Made by a program: the position numbers and the translations under genes | NCBI GenBank assembly: GCA_014651175.1 | Contig: BMWJ01000005.1 | Span: forward strand, 496,001-560,000 | DNA from: Streptomyces clavifer | GTDB lineage: Bacteria; Actinomycetota; Actinomycetes; Streptomycetales; Streptomycetaceae | DNA length: 64,000 nt | Direction: 5' to 3' | Shown: piece after piece, positions 28,213-37,226 of the stretch | Layout of the letters: each line of letters starts with the position of its first letter | Position numbering within the stretch: the stretch's first letter is position 1 | Notes under the pieces: model-generated | The model's database searches: none | What the model was told of the DNA's origin: nothing | What the model saw: the letters and a program-made list of their open reading frames with translations, nothing else

Positions 28213-29222
28213 TCGACATCCTGGTGGCGGGCGGCGGCCCGGCCGGCCTGGCGGCGGCGATCCGGGCCGCCACGGCCGGCCGCGAGGTCGTCGTGGTCGA
28301 ACCCCGCGCCGCCCCCGTGGACAAGGCCTGCGGCGAGGGCATCATGCCCAGCGGCGTGGCCGCTCTGCGCGCCCTGGGCGTCACGGTCCCCGGCAGCGAA
28401 CTGCGCGGCATCCGGTACGTCGAGGGCACCCGCAGGGCGGAGGCGGGCTTCCGCGGCCCGCCCGGCCTCGGCGTCCGGCGCACCGCACTCCACGAGGCCC
28501 TGCACCGGCGGGCCCTGGACCTCGGCGTGCGGATCGTCACGGGACGGGTGGGAGAGGTGCGGCAGGGAGCCGACAGCGTCCGTGCGGCGGGGCTGACGGC
28601 CCGCTGGCTGATCGCCGCCGACGGCCTGCACTCACCGCTGCGCCGCACACTCGGCCTCGACCGCCCAGTCGCCGGCCCCCGCCGCTACGGGCTGCGCCGG
28701 CACTACCGGGTGGCCCCGTGGACCGATTTCGTCGAGGTGCACTGGTCACGCCGGTGCGAGGCGTACGTGACACCCGTGGGTGACCGGCTGGTGGGTGTCG
28801 CCGTGCTCAGCGGTGACCGCCGCCCCCACGCGGAGCACCTGTCCGCCTTCCCCGCCCTGGCCGACGCACTCGGCGACACGGAGGCAGGGCCCGTACGCGG
28901 CGCGGGGCCCCTGCGGCAGTCGGCGCGCAGCCCACGGACCGGGCGGGTCCTGCTGGTCGGCGACGCGGCCGGCTATGTCGACGCGCTCACCGGGGAGGGC
29001 GTCGCCCTCGCGACGGCGACCGCGTCGGCGGCGGTCGACTGCCTCACCGCAGACCGCCCCGAGGCTTATCCCGCACGTTGGTCACAGCTGACCCGCCGGC
29101 ACCGGCTGTTGACCCAGGGGCTGCTGGGCGCGGCCCGGCACCCGCTCGCCGCCCGGCTCATCGTGCCCGCCGCCCACCGCCTGCCCAGCGTGTTCGCGGC
29201 GGCGGTACGCGCGCTGCAGTGA
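28209..29222 (+). CDS. srsC: FAD-dependent oxidoreductase / flavoprotein hydroxylase
   Basis: A 337-residue flavoprotein of the geranylgeranyl-reductase/PHBH-like group. The N-terminal dinucleotide motif is V-A-G-G-G-P-A-G-L-A-A-A; K-A-C-G-E-G-I-M-P-S-G binds FAD and is typical of this subgroup. The second FAD motif is L-L-V-G-D-A-A-G-Y-V-D-A-L-T-G-E-G. SrsC in S. griseus hydroxylates the methylated alkylresorcinol, leading to a quinone; that role is inferred here from the conserved order. The start overlaps the methyltransferase stop. Confidence 0.85.
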   Translation: MIDILVAGGGPAGLAAAIRAATAGREVVVVEPRAAPVDKACGEGIMPSGVAALRALGVTVPGSELRGIRYVEGTRRAEAGFRGPPGLGVRRTALHEALHRRALDLGVRIVTGRVGEVRQGADSVRAAGLTARWLIAADGLHSPLRRTLGLDRPVAGPRRYGLRRHYRVAPWTDFVEVHWSRRCEAYVTPVGDRLVGVAVLSGDRRPHAEHLSAFPALADALGDTEAGPVRGAGPLRQSARSPRTGRVLLVGDAAGYVDALTGEGVALATATASAAVDCLTADRPEAYPARWSQLTRRHRLLTQGLLGAARHPLAARLIVPAAHRLPSVFAAAVRALQ

Positions 29223-29270
29223 CCCCGCCCCCCGTGCCCGCCGGGCGGGCCGCTCTGCGATCCTGACCGG

Positions 29271-30035
29271 GTGCAGCCCTCACCCCGCGCTCCGCAGGCC
29301 GTCACCCCCGACTCGCCGCACCCGGCGCTGAGCTCCCTGATGACCCAGTCCTGGCTGGACCTGGCCTTCCTGCACTGGGCGGCCGACCCCGCCGACGTGG
29401 CACCGCTCCTGCCCGCGGGGACGGTGCCCGACACCCTGGACGGCGTCACGTACGTAGGACTCGTGGCCTTCCGCATGCACCGGGTCGGCTTGTTCCGCCT
29501 CCCCGGCCTCCCCTACCTCGGTACGTTCCCCGAAACGAACGTACGGCTCTACTCGCGGGACTCCGAGGGGCGCCGCGGAGTCGTCTTCCGCTCGCTGGAC
29601 GCCTCCCGGCTGATCCCCGTGGCCGTGGCACGGACGATGGTCCGGCTGCCCTACGTGTGGTCCCGGATGGAGGTGCGGCGGGACGCGGACACCCTCACGT
29701 ACACCAGCCGGCGCCGGTGGCCCGGGCCGCGGGGCGCGCACAGCCGGATCGTGCTGCGGACCGGCGAGCGCATCGAGCACCCCAGCGCCCTCGAACACTT
29801 CCTGACCGCACGCTGGGGCATGCACACCACCTTCTTCGGACGCCGGACGTACCTCGCGAACACGCACCCCCGCTGGCCCCTGCACCGTGCCCGGCTCATC
29901 GCCTGCGACGAGAGCCTGGTGACGGCGGCGGGCCTGCCCGAGCCGGTGGGTGAGCCGGTCAGCGTGCTGTACTCGCCGGGAGTCCCCGTACGCTTCGGCC
30001 GCCCGGCCCGCCCCGGAGGCATCCCGGCCCCGTGA
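29271..30035 (+). CDS. DUF2071 (YqjF-like) protein
   Basis: A 254-residue protein with a GTG start. It has the DUF2071 pattern: an early T-Q-S-W-L-D-L-A-F-L-H-W, a P-A-G-T-V-P-D-T-L-D-G strand-loop, F-P-E-T-N-V-R-L-Y, and F-L-T-A-R-W-G-M-H near residue 180. The family has no established reaction. It lies 48 bp after the flavoprotein in the same direction, probably in the same transcript as the alkylresorcinol genes or the downstream transporter. No signal peptide or membrane segment is evident. Confidence 0.8.
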   Translation: MQPSPRAPQAVTPDSPHPALSSLMTQSWLDLAFLHWAADPADVAPLLPAGTVPDTLDGVTYVGLVAFRMHRVGLFRLPGLPYLGTFPETNVRLYSRDSEGRRGVVFRSLDASRLIPVAVARTMVRLPYVWSRMEVRRDADTLTYTSRRRWPGPRGAHSRIVLRTGERIEHPSALEHFLTARWGMHTTFFGRRTYLANTHPRWPLHRARLIACDESLVTAAGLPEPVGEPVSVLYSPGVPVRFGRPARPGGIPAP

Positions 30036-30153
30036 CGCGCCGGGCCGTGGTCCGACCGGGGCCCGGCACGGTGCTCCACGGCATGTCGCCCCCCGCTCCG
30101 CCCGGCGCCGCTCTACTGTCGCCGCCACGGACCGGACGGAGTGGGGGAGCGTC

Positions 30154-32268
30154 ATGCGGGGAGTGGCCCGGCTGATCTGCGGACGGCGCACCAAATGGGC
30201 GGTCCTGGCTTTCTGGTTCGTCGTCCTCGTCCTCGCGGCGCCGCTGGCCGGGAAGCTCATGGGCGCCCAGGACAACGATGCCGCGTCGTGGCTGCCGAGC
30301 AGCGCCGAGTCCACCCAGGTCTGGGAGGAGTCCAAGGGATTTCGGCCCGAGATCATCACGGCGATCGTCGTGTACGCCCGCGAGGACGGCCTGACGGGCG
30401 CGGACCGCGCCCGTATCGCGGAGGACGTGCGGCAGCTCATGACGCTGCGCGCGCACGGCGTGCGGGGCGCGGAGACGCGTGGCCCGGTGTACGACAGCGG
30501 CACCGCGCCGGCCGCCGCCCAGATCTTCGTGCCCATCACGATGGACGAGAAGGGCTGGGAGCGCATCGGTCCCGCCGTCGACTCCGTACGGGACATCGTG
30601 GGCAGCGGCGGGGAAGGACTCGCCGTCCACATCTCCGGACCCGGAGGGGTCGCGGCCGACTCCGCCGACGCCTTCTCGGGCATCGACTCGACCCTGCTCC
30701 TCGCGGCCCTCGCCGTCGTGGTCGTGATGCTGCTGATCACGTACCGCAGTCCGAGCCTGCTGGTGCTCCCCGTGATCTCGGTCGTCGCCGCGCTCCTCAC
30801 GGCGCAGGCCCTCATCTACCTTCTGGCGTCGCACGCGGGCCTCACCGTCAACGGACAGAGCGCGGGCATCCTCACCGTGCTGGTCTTCGGCGCGGGCACG
30901 GACTACGCCCTGCTGCTCGTCGCCCGCTACCGGGAGGAGCTGAGGCGGCACGAGGACCGGCACGAGGCCATGGCCCGCGCACTGCACCGGGCGGGCCCCG
31001 CCGTGCTGGCCAGCAGCGGCACCGTGGTGCTGAGCATGCTCGTGCTGCTGGTCGCCGAGATGAACTCCACCCGCGGCCTCGGCCCGGTCGCGGCGATCGG
31101 GGTGGCCGTGGCCCTGGTGGCGATGCTCACGCTCCTCCCGGCGCTGTTGGTGATCTTCGGCCGCTGGGTCTTCTGGCCGGTCGTCCCGCACCTCGGAACG
31201 CCCGAGCCCACCGAGCACGGATTCTGGGCCCGCACCGGGCAGCGGCTGTCGGGGCGCCCCCGCAGGGTCTGGGTCGCCACCGCCCTCGTGCTCGCCGCAC
31301 TGTCCCTGGGACTGGTCCAGCTGCGTGCGGCGGGACTCGGCAACGCCGACTCCTTCCCCGACAAGCCCGACTCCATCGTCGGCCAGGAGGTCCTGCACCG
31401 GTACTTCCCGGCCGGCAGCGGCAGCCCTCTGGTCGTCATCGCGGACGCCGGCCGGAGCGCGCAGGTGCGGGCCGCGGTCGCGGGGACACGCGGGGTCGTG
31501 CCCGGCTCCCTCGTCGTGCCGCCCGGCGCGGAACCGGTACACGACGGCCGGGTGATCTTCGAAGCGACACCGGCCGATCCCGGGGACAGCGAACGGGCCG
31601 AGCAGACCGTGCAGAGGGTGCGGGACGCCGTTCACGGAGTGCCGGGAGCGGACGCCCATGTGGGCGGAGACACCGCGACGCTGCTCGACATGGACGCGGC
31701 GACCCGGCACGACAACCTCGTCATCATCCCTCTCGTCCTGCTGGTGGTGCTGATCATCCTGGCGCTCGTACTGCGCGCCCTGGTGGCGCCGCTGCTCCTG
31801 ATCGCCACGGTGGTGCTGTCCTTCGCCGCCGCCCTGGGCGTCAGCGCGCTCGCCTTCCGGTACGTCTTCGACTACGCGGGCGAGACGACGGACTTCCCGC
31901 TCTTCGTCTTCGTGTTCCTGGTGGCGCTCGGCATCGACTACAACATCTTCCTGACCACCCGGATCCGCGAGGAGGCCCTGCACCAGGGCACCCGTGCGGG
32001 TGTGGTGACGGGGCTCGCCACCACCGGCGCGGTGATCACTTCTGCGGGCCTGGTCCTGGCCGGCACCTTCGCCGTGCTGGGAACCCTTCCGGTCGTCGCG
32101 TTCGCGGAAATCGGCTTCGCCGTCGCCCTGGGCGTACTCCTGGACACGTTCGTCGTCCGGTCCGTGCTGGTCACCTCCCTCATCCTGGACATCGGCCCGC
32201 GCGTGTGGTGGCCGCACCGGCTCGCCCACGAGGACGGTGGCCGGGCGAAGGAGCCGGAAGCGGTCTGA
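30154..32268 (+). CDS. MMPL-family RND transporter
   Basis: A 704-residue membrane protein; the ATG at 30154 has GGGGGAG upstream. The N-terminal helix is followed by a large extracytoplasmic domain. A first block of five helices carries the V-F-G-A-G-T-D-Y-A-L-L-L-V-A-R-Y-R-E-E signature, and a second duplicate half has the equivalent L-G-I-D-Y-N-I-F-L-T-T-R-I-R-E-E. These are the paired MMPL domains that use the proton gradient to export lipids or lipidic metabolites. Its position after the srsABC-like genes suggests export of the phenolic lipid, as an inference. Confidence 0.9.
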   Translation: MRGVARLICGRRTKWAVLAFWFVVLVLAAPLAGKLMGAQDNDAASWLPSSAESTQVWEESKGFRPEIITAIVVYAREDGLTGADRARIAEDVRQLMTLRAHGVRGAETRGPVYDSGTAPAAAQIFVPITMDEKGWERIGPAVDSVRDIVGSGGEGLAVHISGPGGVAADSADAFSGIDSTLLLAALAVVVVMLLITYRSPSLLVLPVISVVAALLTAQALIYLLASHAGLTVNGQSAGILTVLVFGAGTDYALLLVARYREELRRHEDRHEAMARALHRAGPAVLASSGTVVLSMLVLLVAEMNSTRGLGPVAAIGVAVALVAMLTLLPALLVIFGRWVFWPVVPHLGTPEPTEHGFWARTGQRLSGRPRRVWVATALVLAALSLGLVQLRAAGLGNADSFPDKPDSIVGQEVLHRYFPAGSGSPLVVIADAGRSAQVRAAVAGTRGVVPGSLVVPPGAEPVHDGRVIFEATPADPGDSERAEQTVQRVRDAVHGVPGADAHVGGDTATLLDMDAATRHDNLVIIPLVLLVVLIILALVLRALVAPLLLIATVVLSFAAALGVSALAFRYVFDYAGETTDFPLFVFVFLVALGIDYNIFLTTRIREEALHQGTRAGVVTGLATTGAVITSAGLVLAGTFAVLGTLPVVAFAEIGFAVALGVLLDTFVVRSVLVTSLILDIGPRVWWPHRLAHEDGGRAKEPEAV

Positions 32269-32325
32269 CGACCGCCCACCGCGTACCGCTCGCCCGGGCC
32301 TGGGCAAGGGTGTAGAAAGGGGGGC

Positions 32326-35049
32326 ATGGCCGGACGCTACGGCCGCCCGCGCTCGTTTCTCCGCATGAGAACCGTCGCTGGTCAGGTCTTTCTCCTGCAG
32401 GTGGCGATCGTGGTGCTGCTCGTCACGGCTGCCGTGGCCGCACTCCTGCTGCAGTCCAGAGCGGCCAGCGAACGGGAAGCACGCCATCGTTCGGTCGCCG
32501 TGGCCGAGACCTTCGCGAACGCCCCGGGCATGGAGGCGGCTCTGGCCGGCCCCGACCCCACCGCGGTGCTCCAGCCCAAGGCGGAGGCGGCGCGCAAGGC
32601 ATCCGGCGTCGACTTCATCGTCGTCCTGAACCTGGACTCCATCCGTTACACCCACCCGCTGCCCGACCGGATCGGGAAGAAGTTCGTCGGCGACGTGGCG
32701 CCCGCGCTGAAGGGCCAGGTCGTCACCGAGAGGCTCACCGGGACCATCGGGCCCCTCGTGCAGGCCGTCGTGCCCGTCTTCGGCGCGAACGGCGAGGTCA
32801 TCGGCATGGTGTCCGCGGGCATCACCATCGCCCGGGTGAGCGGCGTCTCGGAGGACCAGTTCCCCCTCCTGTTCGGCTCCGCCGCGGGCATCCTGGTCCT
32901 CACCACCGGCGGCACGGCACTTGTCAGCAGACGGCTGCGGCGCCAGACCCACGGCCTCGGTCCGGCCGAGATGACCCGGATGTACGAGCACCACGACGCC
33001 GTCCTGCACGCCGTCCGGGAAGGCGTGCTCATCCTCGGCGGCGACGGACGGCTGCTGCTGGCCAACGACGAGGCACGAAGACTCCTCGGACTGCCCGCGG
33101 ACGTCGAGGGCCGGCCCGTCACGGAGCTGGGGCTCGACCCGGTCACCACCGAGCTGCTGTCCTCGGGGCGCACGGCGACCGACGAGGTGCTCTCCGTGGG
33201 CCACCGGGTGCTGGCCGTCAGCCAGCGGTCCACGGACCGGGACGGCGGGCCGCCCGGCAGCGTGACCACCCTGCGCGACACCACGGAACTGCAGGCACTC
33301 ACGGGCAAGGCGGACGTGGCGCGTGGCCGGCTGAAGCTGCTCTACGACGCGGGAACGGAGATCGGCACCGCTCTCGACGTCACGCGTACGTGCGAGGAGC
33401 TGGCGGAATTCGCCATTGCCAGATTCGCGGACTTCGCCACCGTCGACGTGGCCGAGAGCGTGCTGCACGGAGAGGAACCGACCGCGGCGCGCGCCGTGAG
33501 CGACATGCGGCGTGTGGCGTTCAGCGGATCCGGCCACGGCACGGGACCCTTCCCGCTGGGGTCGGTGATCCGCTTCCTCCCGAGCACCGCGGTCGGGGCC
33601 CGCCTGGTCGCCGGGGAGGCGGTTCTCGACGCCGACCTGACGCGGCTCTCCGGGTGGCAGCAACAGAGCCCGGCGAGAGCCGAACAGCTCGTCGGGGGCG
33701 GGTTCCACACGATGATCGCCGTTCCGATGCGGGCCCGGGGCGTCATCCTGGGCGTGGCCACCTTCTGGCGTGTGCAGAAGCCCGACCCGTTCGAGGACGA
33801 GGACCTGTCCGTCGCCGAGGAGCTCGTCGCGCGGGCCGCCGTGAGCATCGACAACGCCCGCCGCTACTCGCGCGAGCACACCGTGGCGGTCACCCTGCAG
33901 CGCAGCCTGCTGCCGCGCGGCCTCCCCGACCAGAGTGCCATCGACGCCGCCTACCGGTACCTGCCCGCGCAGGCCGGGCAGGGCGGGCTCGGCGGGGTCG
34001 GCGGCGACTGGTTCGACATCATCCCGCTCCCCGGGGCCAGGGTCGCCCTCGTCGTCGGGGACGTGGTGGGCCACGGACTGCACGCAGCGGCCACCATGGG
34101 GCGCCTGCGCACGGCGGTCCACAACTTCTCCACCCTGGACCTGCCCCCCGACGAACTCCTGTGGCACCTGGACGAGCTCGTCGCCCGCATCGACCAGGAC
34201 GAGACGGCCGACGATGCCGCGGGCGGCGTCACCGGGGCGACCTGCCTGTACGCCATCTACGACCCGGCGACCGGGCGCTGCACCATGGCACGGGCCGGCC
34301 ACCTCCAGCCCGTGATCATCGACCCCGACGGCACCGCCGCGTACGCCGACGTGCCCGGAGGCCCCCCGTTGGGGCTGGGAGGCCTTCCCTTCGAGACCCT
34401 GGACGTGCAGTTGCCCGAGGACAGCCGGCTGGTGCTCTACACGGACGGGCTGGTCGAGGACCGGCACCGGGACATCGACGAAGGGCTGGAGATGCTGCGC
34501 TCCACCCTCGAAGGACATCCCGACCGGACCCCCGAGGAGACCTGCGAGGCCGTCCTGAGGGCCCTCGTACCCCCGCGCGCCCGTGACGACATCGCACTGC
34601 TGGTGGGCCGTACGCGCCGGCTCGCCACCGAGAACGTGGCCGAATGGGAAGTCGCATCCGACCCCGCCGCGGTGTCCGGCGTGCGGGCCGAGGTGTCCCG
34701 CACCCTGGCCGCGTGGAATCTGGTCGAGGAGGCGTTCACGACCGAGCTGATCCTCAGCGAGCTCGTCACCAACTCCATCCGCTACGCCACCGGCCCCATT
34801 CGCGTACGGCTGGTCCGCGACCGCACCCTGATCTGCGAGGTGTCCGACCGCAGCAGCACCTCGCCCCATCTGCGGCAGGCGGCCACCACGGACGAGGGCG
34901 GCCGAGGGCTCTTCCTCGTCGCGCAGCTGGCAGAACGCTGGGGCACCCGGTACACCGACGGCGGCGGCAAGGTCATCTGGACGGAACAGCCGATCCCCGG
35001 GGTCACGCCCCCGGACGACCCGCCGGGCCGCACGGCGCGACAGCTGTGA
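32326..35049 (+). CDS. Membrane sensor PP2C phosphatase with PAS, GAF, SpoIIE and RsbW-like domains
   Basis: A 907-residue signalling protein with AAAGGGGGG before ATG. A first membrane helix (~20-42) and a second (~180-200) bracket an extracytoplasmic CACHE-like sensor. These are followed by a PAS domain (~220-320), a GAF domain (~335-510), and a SpoIIE-type PP2C phosphatase (~560-755; G-G-D-W-F-D and V-V-G-D-V-V-G-H-G). At the C-terminus is an HATPase_c anti-sigma-kinase-like domain (~770-890; E-L-V-T-N-S-I-R-Y-A and D-E-G-G-R-G-L-F-L-V). It joins an RsbU-like phosphatase and an RsbW-like kinase, so it may reverse its own partner switch on an anti-anti-sigma factor. No such factor is adjacent. 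Confidence 0.9.
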   Translation: MAGRYGRPRSFLRMRTVAGQVFLLQVAIVVLLVTAAVAALLLQSRAASEREARHRSVAVAETFANAPGMEAALAGPDPTAVLQPKAEAARKASGVDFIVVLNLDSIRYTHPLPDRIGKKFVGDVAPALKGQVVTERLTGTIGPLVQAVVPVFGANGEVIGMVSAGITIARVSGVSEDQFPLLFGSAAGILVLTTGGTALVSRRLRRQTHGLGPAEMTRMYEHHDAVLHAVREGVLILGGDGRLLLANDEARRLLGLPADVEGRPVTELGLDPVTTELLSSGRTATDEVLSVGHRVLAVSQRSTDRDGGPPGSVTTLRDTTELQALTGKADVARGRLKLLYDAGTEIGTALDVTRTCEELAEFAIARFADFATVDVAESVLHGEEPTAARAVSDMRRVAFSGSGHGTGPFPLGSVIRFLPSTAVGARLVAGEAVLDADLTRLSGWQQQSPARAEQLVGGGFHTMIAVPMRARGVILGVATFWRVQKPDPFEDEDLSVAEELVARAAVSIDNARRYSREHTVAVTLQRSLLPRGLPDQSAIDAAYRYLPAQAGQGGLGGVGGDWFDIIPLPGARVALVVGDVVGHGLHAAATMGRLRTAVHNFSTLDLPPDELLWHLDELVARIDQDETADDAAGGVTGATCLYAIYDPATGRCTMARAGHLQPVIIDPDGTAAYADVPGGPPLGLGGLPFETLDVQLPEDSRLVLYTDGLVEDRHRDIDEGLEMLRSTLEGHPDRTPEETCEAVLRALVPPRARDDIALLVGRTRRLATENVAEWEVASDPAAVSGVRAEVSRTLAAWNLVEEAFTTELILSELVTNSIRYATGPIRVRLVRDRTLICEVSDRSSTSPHLRQAATTDEGGRGLFLVAQLAERWGTRYTDGGGKVIWTEQPIPGVTPPDDPPGRTARQL

Positions 35050-35108
35050 CGTTTCTGTGAGTCCTGACGCAGAGGATAAGAGGTGCCGGGGCGACCGAAG
35101 AGGACTGG

Positions 35109-35726
35109 GTGCACAGGGGCGGGGAGCGACGTCGTACGCAGGACCACGACGTGCGGCTCGGCGAAGCCGTCGAGCGTGCGCAGCAGGGGGACGAGGACGC
35201 GTTCGGCACGGCCTACCGGCTCGTGCACCCCGGACTGCTGGGCTACGTCCGCGGGCTCGTCGGGGACGACGCGGAGGACGTCGCCTCCGACGCATGGCTG
35301 GAGATCGCCCGCGACCTGGGCCGTTTCCGGGGTGACGGTGCCGGGTTCCGCGGCTGGACGGCGACGATCGCGCGGCACCGGGCGCTGGACCACCTGCGCA
35401 GGCTGAAGCGGCGGCCCCGGACCTCGCTGTTCGAGCATGATGTGCTGGACCTGCCCGGACAGACGGACACCGCGGGCGCGGTCCTGGAGTCGCTCGGGAC
35501 CCGGCGGGCGCTCGAACGGATCGCGGAACTGCCGCCGGACCAGGCCGAGGCGGTCCTCCTGCGCGTGGTCGTCGGGCTTGACGGGCCGGCGGCCGCGCGG
35601 GTGCTGGGCAAGCGGCCGGGCGCGGTGCGGACGGCCGCCCACCGGGGGCTGAAGAGACTGGCCGAGGGGATGACCCCGGAGGGCCGGGCGGCCGGGGGGC
35701 CGCGCACGCTGGGGGAGGGGACATGA
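35109..35726 (+). CDS. ECF-like RNA polymerase sigma factor
   Basis: A 205-residue sigma-70-family protein with a GTG start. Region 2 is visible at ~15-95 (D-A-F-G-T-A-Y-R, D-A-E-D-V-A-S-D-A-W-L, F-R-G-W-T-A-T-I-A-R-H-R-A-L-D-H-L-R-R). Region 4 is at ~135-185 (L-P-P-D-Q-A-E-A-V-L-L-R, A-V-R-T-A-A-H-R-G-L-K-R-L). Its stop overlaps the next gene by ATGA, and that product is a membrane protein with a cytoplasmic N-terminal segment, so an anti-sigma partner is likely. The target promoters are unknown. Confidence 0.9.
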   Translation: MHRGGERRRTQDHDVRLGEAVERAQQGDEDAFGTAYRLVHPGLLGYVRGLVGDDAEDVASDAWLEIARDLGRFRGDGAGFRGWTATIARHRALDHLRRLKRRPRTSLFEHDVLDLPGQTDTAGAVLESLGTRRALERIAELPPDQAEAVLLRVVVGLDGPAAARVLGKRPGAVRTAAHRGLKRLAEGMTPEGRAAGGPRTLGEGT

Positions 35727-36469
35727 GACGCGAGGAGCAGGAGCCCGCCGAGGCTCCGGTGACCCCGGACATCGAGGCGCTCGCCGACGCGGTGCGTGGC
35801 CGCGGTGGGGCGGGCCGTGAGGGCGAGGCCCGGGCTCTCGCCGCCTTCCGGGCGTCCCGTGACGCGGGTACCCACGTCCGTACCGGTCGGAGGCGCCGAC
35901 GGGACGACTGGCGCCCGGCGGCCGGGTTCCGGAGGGCCGGGACACGCTGGAGAACGGCCCTCGGGTCGCTCGTCGCCACGACGGTGCTCGGCGGGGTGGC
36001 GATGGCCGCCGGAGTGGTCCCCGTCCCGTTCGAGCGGAGAATCGATCCCGGCCCCGCCCCGACGGTGGACGCACCCCGCAGCCCGGGCGACAACCCGGCG
36101 GCCGTGCCCGCACCCGGCACGACGCCGGAGCGGCCCCCGCAGCCCGCGCCGCCGTCCGCATCGGCGCGGGGCCCGGCCGATCCGGGCCTCGTGGGGCTCT
36201 GCCGCGCCCGGAGCGCGGGCAACGGCGTCCGCAACGGCCAGGTGTTCCGGCGCCTCACCGCGGCGGCGGGCGGGGAGGACGCCGTGGACGCGTTCTGCGC
36301 CCGGACGCTGGAGGAGAGCGGCACGGGCGGCGCCCCTTCGACGTCCGGGAAGCCGTCGAAGGAGCCGAAGGCCACGAAGTCGCCCAAGCCTTCGAAGTCA
36401 CCGAAAGCCTCGAAGACCCCGAAGACCCCGAAGGCCGCCAAGTCCGGGAAGGTCACGGACGCCGCCTAG
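35723..36469 (+). CDS. Putative membrane anti-sigma-like protein with Lys/Pro/Ser-repeat tail
   Basis: A 248-residue protein translationally coupled to the sigma factor. The N-terminal ~80 residues are cytoplasmic (helical, charged). One membrane helix follows at ~79-98 (L-G-S-L-V-A-T-T-V-L-G-G-V-A-M-A-A-G). The outside part is a Pro/Ala-rich linker, a compact domain with two cysteines (L-C-R-A-R-S, F-C-A-R-T) at ~152-195, and a C-terminal tail of K-P-S-K/K-A-S-K-type repeats. This topology fits an anti-sigma factor, but no zinc-binding HxxxCxxC motif is present. The function is therefore context-based. Confidence 0.75.
   Translation: MRREEQEPAEAPVTPDIEALADAVRGRGGAGREGEARALAAFRASRDAGTHVRTGRRRRRDDWRPAAGFRRAGTRWRTALGSLVATTVLGGVAMAAGVVPVPFERRIDPGPAPTVDAPRSPGDNPAAVPAPGTTPERPPQPAPPSASARGPADPGLVGLCRARSAGNGVRNGQVFRRLTAAAGGEDAVDAFCARTLEESGTGGAPSTSGKPSKEPKATKSPKPSKSPKASKTPKTPKAAKSGKVTDAA
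36356..36455 (+). repeat. Lys-Pro/Ser tandem-repeat tail
   Basis: Degenerate 9-15-bp repeats encode K-P-S-K, K-A-T-K, K-P-S-K, K-A-S-K, K-T-P-K, K-A-A-K steps at the C-terminus of the anti-sigma-like protein. Such a basic tail, outside the membrane, could bind anionic wall polymers. Confidence 0.7.
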
Positions 36470-36496
36470 GTCGCCGCCGTTCCGGGACCGGCCGGC

Positions 36497-36513
36497 CCGG
36501 GGCAGCGCCCCGG
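36497..36513. terminator. Short hairpin between convergent genes
   Basis: CCGGGGC (36497-36503) and GCCCCGG (36507-36513) with an AGC loop lie between the convergent anti-sigma-like and methyltransferase genes. Confidence 0.45.
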
Positions 36514-36559
36514 CATCCGCCGGGCCCCGGACCGCTCACGGGTGAAGACGCCCCGTTCC

Positions 36560-37192
36560 TCAGTCCCGACGGCAGTGCAGGAACACATGGGGTTCCGGCA
36601 CCGCCGCCGGGTGGGACGGGGTGAAGACCGCGTTCGTCTCCCACCGGACCGAGAGCCCGGCGCCGGTCGCGAGCGCCGTGAAGGCCTCGGGGCCGAAGCT
36701 GGTCACCCGTACCTCCTGTCCCATGAAGACCGCGTCCACGTCCTCGACGTCCAGCGGAACCGTCGCCAGGACCATCCGGCCACCCCGCTTCAGGGCCCGC
36801 GCGAGCCGCCGTACGAGCGCGGTCTGTTCGTCGCGTGGCATCTGGAGGAGCGAGAAGTAGACACAGACCGCGTCGAAGGTCTCGTCCTCCAGCGGGAGTT
36901 CACGGATGTCGGCGCAGCGGAAGGACGCCCCCGCGACCTGCCGGGAGGCCAGCTCCACCATCACGGGCGAGACATCGACCCCCAGCACCTGGTGCCCCGC
37001 GTCGGTCAGGGACTGGGCGGTCGGCCGGCCCGTTCCGCAGCCCACGTCCAGCACCCGGCTGTGCGGCGCGAGTTCCTCCAGCAACCGGGTCAGCGAGGCG
37101 TGGTGGGCGGCCGAGCCGGCGAAGGCCCGCTCGTAGTCGGCACCGATGGCGTCGAACGCCGTCGCCGCCGGGTGGCCGTTCTCCTCGGTCAT
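36560..37192 (-). CDS. Class I SAM-dependent methyltransferase
   Basis: A 210-residue enzyme with GAAGGA before the ATG. Motif I is V-L-D-V-G-C-G-T-G-R-P (residues ~47-57). Motif II follows as V-L-G-V-D-V-S-P-V-M, then C-A-D-I-R-E-L-P and F-D-A-V-C-V-Y-F-S-L-L-Q-M, the standard Rossmann order. The C-terminal part is short and gives no substrate hint. It is in the same direction as, and 35 bp after, the DUF574-type methyltransferase, so the two may be co-transcribed. Confidence 0.88.
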   Translation of the reverse strand: MTEENGHPAATAFDAIGADYERAFAGSAAHHASLTRLLEELAPHSRVLDVGCGTGRPTAQSLTDAGHQVLGVDVSPVMVELASRQVAGASFRCADIRELPLEDETFDAVCVYFSLLQMPRDEQTALVRRLARALKRGGRMVLATVPLDVEDVDAVFMGQEVRVTSFGPEAFTALATGAGLSVRWETNAVFTPSHPAAVPEPHVFLHCRRD

Positions 37193-37226
37193 GGCAGTGG
37201 TCCTTCCGTTGACGCCGGCGCAGGAA

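Noticed and set aside
29959-36456. A 2165-residue open frame on the minus strand
   Set aside because: It runs antisense through the MMPL, phosphatase and sigma genes and is an artefact of high GC; its sequence is low-complexity and lacks any domain pattern.
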